From Rummeliibacillus suwonensis (lineage in GTDB: Bacteria; Bacillota; Bacilli; Bacillales_A; Planococcaceae): a stretch of 64,000 bases of DNA. The translations under genes were made by a program, and so were the position numbers. The notes below the pieces were generated by a model. The model had not been told where the DNA came from. It saw nothing but the letters and a program-made list of their open reading frames with translations, and made no database searches. The stretch lies in assembly GCF_007896435.1 (NCBI RefSeq), contig NZ_VCBL01000001.1, forward strand, positions 62,001-126,000. The letters are read 5' to 3'. Below are positions 1-7,864 of this stretch, in pieces (within the stretch, counting starts at the first letter, position 1; every line of letters starts with the position of its first letter).

Positions 1-911
1 CAAGCATCGAATTTGCTATTGAAGAAGTTTTTAAACCTTTATTGATTGGAAAGGATTTACGCTTTCATGAATCACTTTTCCAATCCTTACATCATGCCAT
101 GACTCATAATACAAGTGCGAAGGCAGCCGTTGATATGGCATTATATGATTTGCTGGCCCAAGAAGCAGGATTACCGCTTTATCAATATTTAGGTGGTGCA
201 AAATCAGAGTTAACGACTGATTATACGGTGAGTGTAAATGCGCCTACTGAAATGGCAAATGACGCTGTTGGGTATGTTCTTAATGGTTTTCATATTTTAA
301 AAGTGAAAGTGGGCACAGGTGAAATCGTAGATGATATTAAAAGAATAAAAGCGATTCGTGAAGTGATTGGACCAGATATAAAACTACGATTAGATGCTAA
401 CCAAGGTTGGACACCCAAAGAAGCAGTAAGAGCCATTACACAATTGGAACAGGAGAACTTCAATATAGAATTTGTAGAGCAGCCAGTTTTAGCGCATGAT
501 ATTGAAGGATTAAAGTATGTAACCCAACACACTTTGATACCCATAATGGCAGATGAAAGTGTCTTTTCCATTTATGATGCGAAACGTGTGATCGAGATGC
601 GAGCGGCAGATTTGATCAACATCAAGTTGATGAAAGCAGGAGGCATCTATCAGGCATTGAAAATTGCTTCCTTAGCTGCAAGCTATGATATGGATTGTAT
701 GACTGGAAGCATGATTGAAACAAAGCTGGGGGTTGGTGCAGCTGCACATTTTGCGGCTAGTCAAACCAATATTATCTATTATGATTTTGATGCACCATTA
801 ATGCTGAAACAGGATTTGATCCAAGGTGGGATTCAATATGAAGGGGCAAAAATAACATTTAGGACTGCCCCCGGGTTAGGGATTGAGCGAGTAAACAAAG
901 GAGGGATTTAA
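1..911 (+). CDS. ykfB: L-Ala-D/L-Glu (dipeptide) epimerase, 5' end outside window
   Basis: Enolase-superfamily (mandelate racemase/muconate lactonizing) epimerase that converts L-Ala-D-Glu from murein turnover to L-Ala-L-Glu in the cytosol. The reading frame is open to base 3, so the N-terminal capping domain is cut by the window edge. The barrel residues are all visible: the KxK pair (codons 300 and 306, in KVKVG), the metal ligands Asp (codon 393, LRLDAN), Glu (477, FVEQP) and Asp (552, MADES), the second catalytic Lys (624, NIKLMKAGG), and the late DFDAP motif of dipeptide epimerases. It is followed 1 bp later by ykfC and then ykfD, the same order as the B. subtilis ykf operon, which supports the specificity. 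Sure of family; specificity by context. Confidence 0.88.
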   Translation, partial: SIEFAIEEVFKPLLIGKDLRFHESLFQSLHHAMTHNTSAKAAVDMALYDLLAQEAGLPLYQYLGGAKSELTTDYTVSVNAPTEMANDAVGYVLNGFHILKVKVGTGEIVDDIKRIKAIREVIGPDIKLRLDANQGWTPKEAVRAITQLEQENFNIEFVEQPVLAHDIEGLKYVTQHTLIPIMADESVFSIYDAKRVIEMRAADLINIKLMKAGGIYQALKIASLAASYDMDCMTGSMIETKLGVGAAAHFAASQTNIIYYDFDAPLMLKQDLIQGGIQYEGAKITFRTAPGLGIERVNKGGI

Positions 912-912
912 T

Positions 913-1833
913 ATGACAATTTCTAATAACCTTTGGTGCTGCGCAGTTCCTGTCGCGACTGTATGGACTTCTACTTCATCTCCCCGAGAAATTGATAGAC
1001 TTGCGATTGAAAATCCAGTATATCTTATCAAGTGGCTAGAGGTCTTATCGTATAAGGAACGATTAGATTTATGTACCACAAATCGTATTCAAACTCAGCT
1101 CCTTTATGGGGAGGAGGTCATTGTGGATGAAATTGTCGATGATTGGGCGAAAATTATTGCGATACATCAACCTTCTAAAAAGGATCGAAGAGGTTATCCA
1201 GGATGGGTCCCGATAAGACAATTAAAAAAAAGAAGACACGAAAATTACCAAAAGCATGTAATCGTTACAGTAGATAAAGTTCAGTTATGGAGCGAGGATG
1301 GGGCGCCTTTAATGGTCTTACCGTTTAATACAATTTTGCCTTTGCAACATGAATGTTCACAATTTTATCATGTTGATACACCACATGGGACTGCATGTTT
1401 AAATAAAAAGGGAGTAGCTATCACACGTAGCAGCACTGTTGGTAATCCAACGCCCATGGAGCAAGCTGTTGTAAAAGGAACTGCATTTCTCGATTTGCCT
1501 TACTTATGGGGAGGAATGTCGTCATATGGTTATGATTGTTCAGGATTTACATATAACATGGCAAAGGCATCTGGTAGGATCCTTCCCCGTGACGCAGGAG
1601 ATCAAAAGAATGCTGGTCAACCTATAGATCCAGAAAGGCAGGACGAATGGAGAATAGGAGATTTACTATTTTTTGCTGATAATTTTGGGAAAGATCCAGT
1701 TCGTCATGTTGGATTCTATTTTGGAGAGGGGAAGATGATTCATTCTCCTCAAACAGGAAAAACAGTAGAAATTATTACATTAGCAAATACACAATTCGAA
1801 GTAGAACTTTGTGGAGTAAATCGATATCAGTAA
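913..1833 (+). CDS. ykfC: NlpC/P60 gamma-D-glutamyl-L-diamino acid endopeptidase
   Basis: Cysteine peptidase that cuts muropeptides between gamma-D-Glu and the diamino acid, releasing L-Ala-D-Glu for the epimerase encoded just upstream. It has 306 residues: N-terminal SH3b-like beta domains (about 1-170) and a C-terminal NlpC/P60 domain with the catalytic triad Cys209 (YGYDCSGF), His265 (RHVGFYF) and His277 (MIHSPQTG). The 12-residue His-His spacing is typical of YkfC. No signal peptide is visible; the N terminus runs straight into the AVPVATVW segment, suggesting a cytosolic recycling enzyme. ATG start, with the ribosome binding site AAAGGAGG inside the end of ykfB. Confidence 0.88.
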   Translation: MTISNNLWCCAVPVATVWTSTSSPREIDRLAIENPVYLIKWLEVLSYKERLDLCTTNRIQTQLLYGEEVIVDEIVDDWAKIIAIHQPSKKDRRGYPGWVPIRQLKKRRHENYQKHVIVTVDKVQLWSEDGAPLMVLPFNTILPLQHECSQFYHVDTPHGTACLNKKGVAITRSSTVGNPTPMEQAVVKGTAFLDLPYLWGGMSSYGYDCSGFTYNMAKASGRILPRDAGDQKNAGQPIDPERQDEWRIGDLLFFADNFGKDPVRHVGFYFGEGKMIHSPQTGKTVEIITLANTQFEVELCGVNRYQ

Positions 1834-1851
1834 AATGGGGGTGGTGCTATC

Positions 1852-2859
1852 ATGAAAAGGGAAGTATTACTATCTGTAGAAAATCTAAAAAAACATTTTG
1901 ATCTAGGCAAAGGAAGTACGTTGAAGGCTGTCAATGGCATCAGCTTTGATATTTATAGAGGAGAAACCTTTGGACTCGTTGGTGAATCGGGATGTGGAAA
2001 ATCTACTGCTGGTCGTACGATTTTAGGGCTGTATAATCGAACCGATGGAAAAGTTTTGTTTGAGGGAAAAGATGTGCATGCTCAATTAGGAAAGGATCGT
2101 CATTATATGCTAAAAAGTATGCAGATGATTTTCCAAGATCCATATGCTTCCCTTAATCCACGTTCGACAGTTTTTGAAATTGTTGCGGAACCAATAGAAG
2201 TCCACAAATTATATCAAAATCAAGAAACTTTGCGAAAACGTGTCTATGAATTATTAGAAGATGTTGGATTAAATAGTGGACATGCCAATCGGTATCCTCA
2301 TGAGTTTTCAGGCGGGCAAAGACAACGAATCGGGATTGCAAGAGCTTTAGCACTTGATCCTGAATTTATCATTGCAGATGAACCTATTTCAGCATTAGAT
2401 GTTTCTGTGCAAGCCTCTGTAGTCAAGTTATTACAGCGCTTGCAGAAAGAAAAAGGATTGACCTATCTGTTTATCGCTCATGATTTGTCGATGGTGAAGT
2501 ATATCTCTAATCGTATTGGGGTCATGTATCTTGGGCAAATGGTTGAGTTGACAACTTCTGATCAATTGTATCATGAACCTCTTCATCCATATACACAGGC
2601 ATTATTATCGGCAATTCCTATACCAGATCCAGATATTGAAGAGCAAAGAAAAAGAATTATTTTAAAAGGCGAGTTGCCCAGTCCTATCCATCCACCTTCA
2701 GGATGTGTTTTTCATACACGCTGTCCAATGGCAAAAGAAGTATGCGCACATATCGAGCCAAGATGGCTTGAGAAGCGACAAGGACATTTTGTTGCCTGTC
2801 ATTTATATGATGATCAAATAATAAGTGCAGAAAAAGAGGCCTCTACCACAACGGTATAA
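1852..2859 (+). CDS. ykfD: Oligopeptide/murein-peptide ABC transporter ATPase
   Basis: OppF/DppF-type ATPase of 335 residues. Walker A is GESGCGKST, the signature is [15 protein letters not shown], Walker B is [13 protein letters not shown], and the C-terminal oligo_HPY cysteine-containing tail ([11 protein letters not shown]) is present. The gene closes the ykfBCD operon after an 18-bp gap with a GGGGGTGG ribosome binding site. No permease or binding protein follows, so it must energise permeases encoded elsewhere (for example a dpp/opp system), as proposed for YkfD in B. subtilis. ATPase function is certain; murein peptides as substrate are an inference from the operon. Confidence 0.87.
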   Translation: MKREVLLSVENLKKHFDLGKGSTLKAVNGISFDIYRGETFGLVGESGCGKSTAGRTILGLYNRTDGKVLFEGKDVHAQLGKDRHYMLKSMQMIFQDPYASLNPRSTVFEIVAEPIEVHKLYQNQETLRKRVYELLEDVGLNSGHANRYPHEFSGGQRQRIGIARALALDPEFIIADEPISALDVSVQASVVKLLQRLQKEKGLTYLFIAHDLSMVKYISNRIGVMYLGQMVELTTSDQLYHEPLHPYTQALLSAIPIPDPDIEEQRKRIILKGELPSPIHPPSGCVFHTRCPMAKEVCAHIEPRWLEKRQGHFVACHLYDDQIISAEKEASTTTV

Positions 2860-3416
2860 TCATAAAAGGTAGAGTTTCCTGGTGCCATTCTTGGGGCTTC
2901 AGATGCACCTCTACGACAATGGTATATCACAGGAGGGTCATCTATCTAACTAATTGGGAGCATATCAAAATAAAACTTTCATAAGCGATTGTTCCCAACC
3001 TATACATAAAGAGTTTTTTGCACGGAAAAAACAGAGGATAAGTGTGGAACAGCCGCTTATAAAAGCATGATTGGATCAACGAACAATCGAGAAAGATAAA
3101 AAAACTTGTGGGGAATTTTATTTTATTCAAAATAGCATTCTTGTTCTGCTTCACAATAAGAGGTTTAAAATTATTCACGTTTTTATCTAGTATAAACGGG
3201 CAGTAAGACCCCCACCTCAAAATTCAGCAAAAGGAAAGAAATTAGGTGGGAGATAAATTGCCGCATGTACACGATTGGTTCGGGTGGGCAAGATGTTGAT
3301 CACTCAGGTGTTGCCAAAGGACGTGTCGCTTTTCACTTCCGTTCCTCTAGTTCAGTGGGGGATGAGGAAAACTCCTACTGATGGAAGATTCATTTTATTT
3401 CTAATATAATAGGTCT
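2860..3416. other. Gene-free stretch with decayed and intact family A repeats
   Basis: Convergent intergenic region between ykfD and the B3/4 gene. Right after ykfD (2868-2935) is an imperfect hairpin with a GGTAGAG/CCTCTAC base. About 2960-3090 holds a worn family A copy, recognisable by an 'acagccgcttataaaag..gattgg' block matching the intact 'actgcccgtaaaagtccgattgg'. A better copy follows at 3189-3401. Open frames here have no ribosome binding site and I do not call a gene. Confidence 0.6.
3189..3401 (+). repeat. Family A dispersed structured repeat (copy A1)
   Basis: Starts with the family signature CGGGCAGTAAGACCCCCACC, contains the middle block GTTGATCACTCAGGTGTTGCC, and ends with the AGTGGGGG..CTACTGATGG hairpin and CATTTTATT. 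Stem 3 (ACTCAGGT/ACCTGAGT in the best copies) is broken here, so this is a partly decayed copy. It lies directly 3' of the convergent B3/4 gene. Confidence 0.8.
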
Positions 3417-4109
3417 TTATACTTCTACTTGACTATGGTCTTTTGTGATGAATGCGATACGATAATCGCCACCATGAATTTGTGAGAACATTTTTCCGGC
3501 AGCATTCAATAGTGCTATACTTTCTTCCTCTGAAAAAGATGGACGAAGATAAAATAATTGGATCGCATCCGTTGTTTCTTCTGTAACAGCAGTACGTTTT
3601 GAATCAACGAATGGGCTCCCAAATGCGCCTTTAGCGTCTTTTGAATAGACAATATTTTTTAGCTTATTGTAGCGACCGTTTAATCCCTCATAGCCTGTTT
3701 CTTCATAACCGAGTGCAATGGTAATATCCCCCTCTACTAAATTTGCATCGTAAATACCAATAGGAATTTCATATTGCAATGAGAAGAAATTATTCAAATC
3801 GACTGCAGAGTGGAAGGGTGTCAAATAGTTTTGCTTGGCTATTCTTCGCATCAAGCTTTCTGCAGAATGTCGATAGCGGTTTTGGTCCCCTCCTAAGACT
3901 TTCCAAATAGTACGCCATTCCTTAATCCCTGGTCTTTCTGTGACAGGTTGTTCCTGTAATTCTAGATAAAGGTTTTCTTGATATAATCGTGTTCTCCCTT
4001 TGATCATTTGAGGAGATTCTCCAACTGTAATTTTGGTATAATGGATAATGCCGATTTTAAAAGTTGGTACTAAATTGGTTAATGCCGAATCTATTATAAT
4101 TTTAGTCAT
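3417..4109 (-). CDS. B3/B4 tRNA-binding-domain protein
   Basis: A 230-residue protein resembling the B3/4 domain of the phenylalanyl-tRNA synthetase beta subunit, found as a free-standing protein in many Firmicutes. Segments such as WRTIWKVLGGDQNRYRHSAE, LTPFHSAVDLNNFFSLQYEIPIG and the late DAIQLFYLRP fit this family, where editing or tRNA-related functions have been suggested but not proven. There is no synthetase catalytic domain. It is transcribed alone and divergently from queG (60 bp between starts). Confidence 0.7.
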   Translation of the reverse strand: MTKIIIDSALTNLVPTFKIGIIHYTKITVGESPQMIKGRTRLYQENLYLELQEQPVTERPGIKEWRTIWKVLGGDQNRYRHSAESLMRRIAKQNYLTPFHSAVDLNNFFSLQYEIPIGIYDANLVEGDITIALGYEETGYEGLNGRYNKLKNIVYSKDAKGAFGSPFVDSKRTAVTEETTDAIQLFYLRPSFSEEESIALLNAAGKMFSQIHGGDYRIAFITKDHSQVEV

Positions 4110-4169
4110 TATACATCACCTAATCATTATATTTTTTCCAGTTTATCATAGAAGAGGGAGTGAAACCAA

Positions 4170-5306
4170 ATGAATATGGCTGAGCTAAAGCAGGAGCTAA
4201 TCACTTATGCACATAGTATTGGTATCGATAAAATTGGTTTTACTTCTGCATCCCCTTTTAGTGAATTAAAGAACCGTCTTCGTCGGCAGCAAGAATTAGG
4301 GTATCAATCGGGTTTTGAAGAATCAGATATAGAAAAGCGGACAAATCCTAAACTCTTACTAGAGGAAGCTGCAAGTATTATAGCGATTGCGATTACCTAC
4401 CCATCGAAAATGAAAAATCCACCACAGGGAAAGAAAGGCGCAAGACGTGGTATCTTTTGTCGTGCTTCTTGGGGAATGGATTATCATACTATATTACGTG
4501 AAAAACTAGCATCACTTGAAATCTTTCTCCAAGAAAAGGTTCCAGGATGTCGCCTGCGTTCAATGGTAGATACTGGTGAATTATCAGATCGTGCTGTTGC
4601 TGAAAGGGCTGGCATTGGATGGAGTGCGAAAAATTGTGCTGTCATTACACCTGAATATGGTTCTTATGTTTATCTAGGTGAAATGATTACGGATCTGCCA
4701 TTTGAATCGGATGATCCGATGGAAGATCAATGTGGAGATTGTCGTCTATGCTTGGATGTTTGTCCTACAGGTGCCCTTGTTCAAGGGGGGCAACTAAATT
4801 CACAAAAATGTGTCGCTTATTTAACACAGACAAAGGGATTTTTGCCGGATGAATATCGGACAAAAATTGGCAATCGTATTTATGGTTGTGATACATGCCA
4901 AACTGTTTGTCCAAAAAATAAGGGAAAGACCAATTGGCTGCATGATGTCTTTCAGCCTGATCCTGAAGTAGCCAAGCCACTCCTTGAGCCATTATTAACC
5001 ATTTCAAATCGTGATTTTAAACAAACATATGGTCATATTTCGGGTTCTTGGCGGGGAAAGAAGCCGATCCAACGGAATGCAATTATTGCATTGGCGCATT
5101 TTAAAGAAGAGGCTGCTGTGCCGACTTTAATAGAAATTTTTCAAAATGATGAGCGCCCTGTAATAAGAGGAACTGCTGCATGGGCACTTGGTAAAATTGG
5201 TGGCGAAGGTGTGAAAGAAATATTACAAGAAGGATTACTTCGTGAAAAAGAAGATTCTGTTCGATTAGAAATTCAAAAAGGTTTATCCCGCTTTAATGGG
5301 CAGTAA
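4170..5306 (+). CDS. queG: Epoxyqueuosine reductase
   Basis: Cobalamin- and Fe-S-dependent enzyme catalysing the last step of queuosine formation in tRNA (epoxyqueuosine to queuosine). It has 378 residues: an N-terminal DUF1730/cobalamin-binding domain (MVDTGELSDRAVAERAGIGW), a ferredoxin-like region with Cys188, 191, 194, 198 and Cys214, 240, 243, 247 for two [4Fe-4S] clusters, and C-terminal HEAT repeats (from about 290). GAGGGAG precedes the ATG. The last seven codons and stop are read from the first bases of a family A repeat (5282 on), so the C terminus LSRFNGQ is repeat-encoded and probably not ancestral. Confidence 0.95.
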   Translation: MNMAELKQELITYAHSIGIDKIGFTSASPFSELKNRLRRQQELGYQSGFEESDIEKRTNPKLLLEEAASIIAIAITYPSKMKNPPQGKKGARRGIFCRASWGMDYHTILREKLASLEIFLQEKVPGCRLRSMVDTGELSDRAVAERAGIGWSAKNCAVITPEYGSYVYLGEMITDLPFESDDPMEDQCGDCRLCLDVCPTGALVQGGQLNSQKCVAYLTQTKGFLPDEYRTKIGNRIYGCDTCQTVCPKNKGKTNWLHDVFQPDPEVAKPLLEPLLTISNRDFKQTYGHISGSWRGKKPIQRNAIIALAHFKEEAAVPTLIEIFQNDERPVIRGTAAWALGKIGGEGVKEILQEGLLREKEDSVRLEIQKGLSRFNGQ

Positions 5307-5500
5307 GACCCCCCATCTTGAGATATAGAGAGAAACGAAAAAGATAGATGGGGGAACAACTGCCCGTAAAAGTCCGATTGGTTCGGGCGGGCAGGATGTT
5401 GGTCCCTCAGGTGTTGCCACAGGACGTGTCGCTCTTCACTTAAGTTCCTCTAGTTCAGTGGGGGATGAAGAAAACCCCCACTGATGAAGTTTCACTTTAT
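5282..5500 (+). repeat. Family A dispersed structured repeat (copy A2), overlaps queG 3' end
   Basis: Full-length copy from TTTATCCCGCTTTAATGGGC to GTTTCACTTTAT. Stem 1 reads GGGCAGT..CCCCCATCT with AGATGGGGG..ACTGCCC; the C-to-T and G-to-A changes relative to other copies (CCCCCACCT/AGGTGGGGG) preserve pairing. Stem 4 is TCAGTGGGGG/CCCCCACTGA. Its first 25 bp overlap the queG coding end, and it lies between queG and trmL. Confidence 0.85.
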
Positions 5501-5535
5501 CATTATTAATAGAAAAATAAAGGAAGTGTCGCGAA

Positions 5536-6009
5536 GTGTCTTTACACATCGTTTTATATCAACCAGAAATTCCAGCAAACACAGGGAATATTGCAAGAAC
5601 TTGCGCGGGAACCAATACACATTTACATTTGATCCGACCATTAGGATTCTCGACAGATGATAAAATGTTGAAAAGAGCAGGATTAGATTATTGGCCTAAA
5701 GTCAATATCACCTATTACGATTCGGTAGAAGAATTTTATGAAAAAAATGCAGACGGCACGATTTACTATATCGAGACATTTGGTACGAAAACTTACTCAG
5801 ATTTTGACTTTAGTAATCCAGATGAAGAAATCTATTTTATGTTTGGAAAAGAAACGACGGGTATTCCAAAAGTATTAATTCAAGATCATCAAGACCAATG
5901 CTTACGTATCCCACAAAGTGATAATGTCCGTTCTTTGAATTTATCCAATACGGCGGCCATTGTTATTTTTGAAGCTTTACGTCAACAAGGTTTTAGAGAT
6001 TTGCTTTAG
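5536..6009 (+). CDS. trmL: tRNA (cytidine(34)/uridine(34)-2'-O)-methyltransferase
   Basis: SPOUT-class 2'-O-methyltransferase of 157 residues that modifies the wobble base of leucine tRNAs. Motifs: the N-terminal LYQPEIPANTGNIARTC, the FGKETTGIP central motif, and the knot-forming C-terminal IPQSDNVRSLNLSNTAAIV. It starts with GTG, with AAAGGAAG eight bases upstream; no ATG in frame would preserve the conserved N terminus. Length equals that of family members. It lies downstream of queG but is separated from it by a family A repeat. Confidence 0.94.
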   Translation: MSLHIVLYQPEIPANTGNIARTCAGTNTHLHLIRPLGFSTDDKMLKRAGLDYWPKVNITYYDSVEEFYEKNADGTIYYIETFGTKTYSDFDFSNPDEEIYFMFGKETTGIPKVLIQDHQDQCLRIPQSDNVRSLNLSNTAAIVIFEALRQQGFRDLL

Positions 6010-6018
6010 TTTGTCTCG

Positions 6019-6110
6019 CATTAACAGGTGGTAAGCTCTTCATATCAAGAATTCAGTAAAAAAAGAGCGTCTATGGGTGGGACAGCCCCTTTAGTAAAAT
6101 AAATATCTAA
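6019..6110 (+). repeat. Decayed, truncated family A copy
   Basis: The block 'cattaacaggtggtaag' followed by 'atatcaagaattcagtaaaa' and 'gggtgggacagcccctttag' keeps the order and spacing of the family A 5' third but has lost the strong stems. It lies immediately after trmL. Confidence 0.5.
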
Positions 6111-6125
6111 AATGGGACCTAATAT

Positions 6126-6165
6126 AAAAAGAGGACAATGTTTATAAGTTGTCCTCTTTTTATAT
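6126..6165. terminator. Bidirectional rho-independent terminator between trmL and a small convergent gene
   Basis: AAAGAGGACAA pairs with TTGTCCTCTTTTT across a 10-nt loop. There is an A-run on the left and a T-run on the right, so it can serve trmL on the plus strand and the 30-codon gene on the minus strand. Confidence 0.85.
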
Positions 6166-6171
6166 GAAAAA

Positions 6172-6264
6172 TTATTTTTCAGAACCTGGCTTGTCTTCAT
6201 AACCAGCAGTGAAGATTGCAGTTAAGAAAGATAGAATAACTCCAAGGATTAAAAGTAGTTTCAT
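6172..6264 (-). CDS. 30-residue single-span membrane peptide
   Basis: Small gene: a strong GGAGGGT ribosome binding site precedes ATG at 6264, and it stops just before the bidirectional terminator. The product starts MKLLLILGVILSFLTAIFTA (one hydrophobic span with a positively charged start) and ends in a short polar tail, GYEDKPGSEK. Similar tiny YEDKPG-tailed peptides occur in Bacillaceae as far as I recall, but no function is known to me. The good Shine-Dalgarno site, clean hydrophobic span and dedicated terminator make it more likely real than chance. Confidence 0.7.
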   Translation of the reverse strand: MKLLLILGVILSFLTAIFTAGYEDKPGSEK

Positions 6265-6373
6265 GGAAGTACCCTCCTAATAATAGATGAAAAAGTTCTC
6301 TCTTCAGTATAGCCTAATTATATAAAAAATGAAACGCCATTTCTTTATGAAAATATGGCGGAAATCGATCAAT

Positions 6374-6680
6374 ATTTATCCTGTATCAATAAGGCAGTAA
6401 GTTTTATATACCAAGATGCAAAAAAAGAAGACTATAAGTAAAGAAACAACAGCCAGATCGATTCAATTACATTCAGCAGGAATAAAGAAAATACCTATTG
6501 ATTGAAGGGATTTTCATTTTATCCCGTATGAGCCAGATAGTATGTTTCCACATTAAGCCACTATTCAAAAGAAGAAGGAGACTACAAGAGAGGAACACCA
6601 GCCTATGAAAATCTGATTGGTAACCTAACCTAAAGTGAGGATAAAGAAAATCCTTACTGAGTGAAGTTTTATTCTATCCT
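6374..6680 (+). repeat. Two tandem, strongly decayed family A copies
   Basis: Two consecutive worn copies meet at about 6516. Each begins with a TTTATCC(C/T)GTAT block, has a CAGCC(A/T)..GATTGRT(T/A) block in the middle and ends with AAGAAAATNCCTA/TTACTGA..GTTTTATT. The strong stems of intact copies are gone. The stretch 6265-6752 holds nothing else I can support except the upstream region of the next small gene. Confidence 0.55.
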
Positions 6681-6752
6681 ATTTCCAAACGCATACTTTT
6701 ACTATTCTTGGGTATAGTTAATGTCAACTGAGTGATAAAGGTGGTCATAAAG

Positions 6753-6908
6753 ATGTCCAAAGATAAAAAACAACAAGAAAATGGCTCGATGGCAACGTCA
6801 TTTGAAGAGGTGCAAGAGCTTGGTAAGCAAATGGAGAAACGCCGAGAAGAAACGGAATTAGAAGAAGTGGGAAGGGAACAAGACCCTGAACAATTCGATG
6901 ATGAATAA
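6753..6908 (+). CDS. 51-residue acidic, helical hydrophilic protein
   Basis: ATG preceded by AAAGGTGGT, followed by a highly charged product (MSKDKKQQENGSM.., then a Glu/Lys-rich helix EEVQELGKQMEKRREETE and an acidic tail DPEQFDDE), then a terminator at 6933. Composition resembles small acid-soluble or spore-associated proteins, and a GCATA..GGTATAG-like forespore promoter may lie upstream (6690-6718), but that is weak. No family recognised. Confidence 0.6.
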   Translation: MSKDKKQQENGSMATSFEEVQELGKQMEKRREETELEEVGREQDPEQFDDE

Positions 6909-6932
6909 GAGAAATTGGATATTTTGGATGAT

Positions 6933-6973
6933 AAGTAAAAGGGAACAGCAGAAATGGCGTTCTTTTTTACTTA
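6933..6973 (+). terminator. Rho-independent terminator of the 51-codon gene
   Basis: AAGTAAAAGGGAAC pairs (with two G-U) with GTTCTTTTTTACTT around a short loop; a T-run lies within the 3' arm. Confidence 0.7.
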
Positions 6974-7019
6974 TTGCCTTAAAGATTAACGTCGAAAGCG
7001 AGGACGTGAATTGCTGAGA

Positions 7020-7187
7020 GAGCGAATAAATTAGTCAAGAGAGCGAATAATCCTCAGAGTAGCGAATAAACCTTTGGAAAGAGCAAATAAATCCCAAAAA
7101 AGAGCGAATAAATCCGTTGAAAGAGCAAATAAATTCATCGAGAGAGCGAATAATCCTCCAAATAGAGCGAATAAACCTCACAACAAG
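7020..7187 (+). repeat. Family D array: eight units of a 21-nt repeat with GAGCRAATAA core
   Basis: Eight near-contiguous units such as 'gagcgaataaatccgttgaaa' minus its last base, all with the core gagcRaataa and a variable second half, repeat at 21 nt (one unit is slightly shorter). There is no fixed repeat plus long spacer, so this is not a CRISPR. A second array lies at 23117-23305. Confidence 0.8.
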
Positions 7188-7234
7188 TGAGTCGAGACCT
7201 CCAAAACTAGTCTACAAAAAGTAAATACCTTTTT

Positions 7235-7606
7235 CACGCGTGTTGATTTGACAAAATTAGGGGTGTCTGTTTGGCATAGCTTTTGAAAAACTCTGTATTT
7301 TTAAGACCATTTATATAGATCTTCGCTGCGGCTTGCTCGAGTCCTCGAAAATGCATGCGCATTTCCTTCGTGCGGTGTTGTTTCGATGAAGCCAATTCAA
7401 TGTCCCGCGGGAAAAGCGAATAGATGAGACCCCCGCAGCGTAGCGATTAAGGAACAGAGTCTAAGGGCGCCACGTCCTGTGGCAACGACTCCGTGACCAA
7501 CATCCTGTTGCCCCCAGCATTCGCCCGCAGGAAAGCGAGCAAGCCTTCGCTGCAATCAACAAATCCCCCTATTTTCATGGATTAAATTGGATAATCAACA
7601 CGCCTG
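7235..7606 (+). mobile_element. Family B non-autonomous transposable element (B1), 372 bp
   Basis: Ends are inverted: left CACGCGTGTTGATTTG, right GGATAATCAACACGCCTG. It is flanked by a perfect 9-bp direct repeat, TACCTTTTT, at 7226-7234 and 7607-7615. The GC-rich interior (cttcgctgcggcttgctcg at the left, cccgcaggaaagcgagcaag at the right) has no ORF and carries the ccacgtcctgtggcaac hairpin shared with family A. Terminal inverted repeats plus target duplication without a transposase define a MITE-like element. Confidence 0.85.
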
Positions 7607-7864
7607 TACCTTTTTTCAAATAAAAGATCGATTGGTTTGATTCATCCTCAGTGAGAACCGCTCATCCTTGAACCAATACGCTCAATCAAAACAATGTGAT
7701 GAGACAATGCCCTATTAAGTGTTCCATTAATAGAAATCTTATGCTAAAAACAACATACGCACATAGAGTTTTTAAATTGTAATATTCCCTTCAGAAAAAG
7801 TCGTTATTCTCGAAATGATTTGACAATGTTTGTATAATAAGGATTACCCAAAGGAGGTAATAAT

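Noticed and set aside
2942-3220. 92-codon minus-strand frame as a gene
   Set aside because: No ribosome binding site; overlaps two family A copies; composition like non-coding AT-rich DNA.
7020-7187. 21-nt array as a CRISPR
   Set aside because: Units are contiguous, the 'repeat' is only ~10 nt and there are no unique ~30-bp spacers or cas genes nearby.
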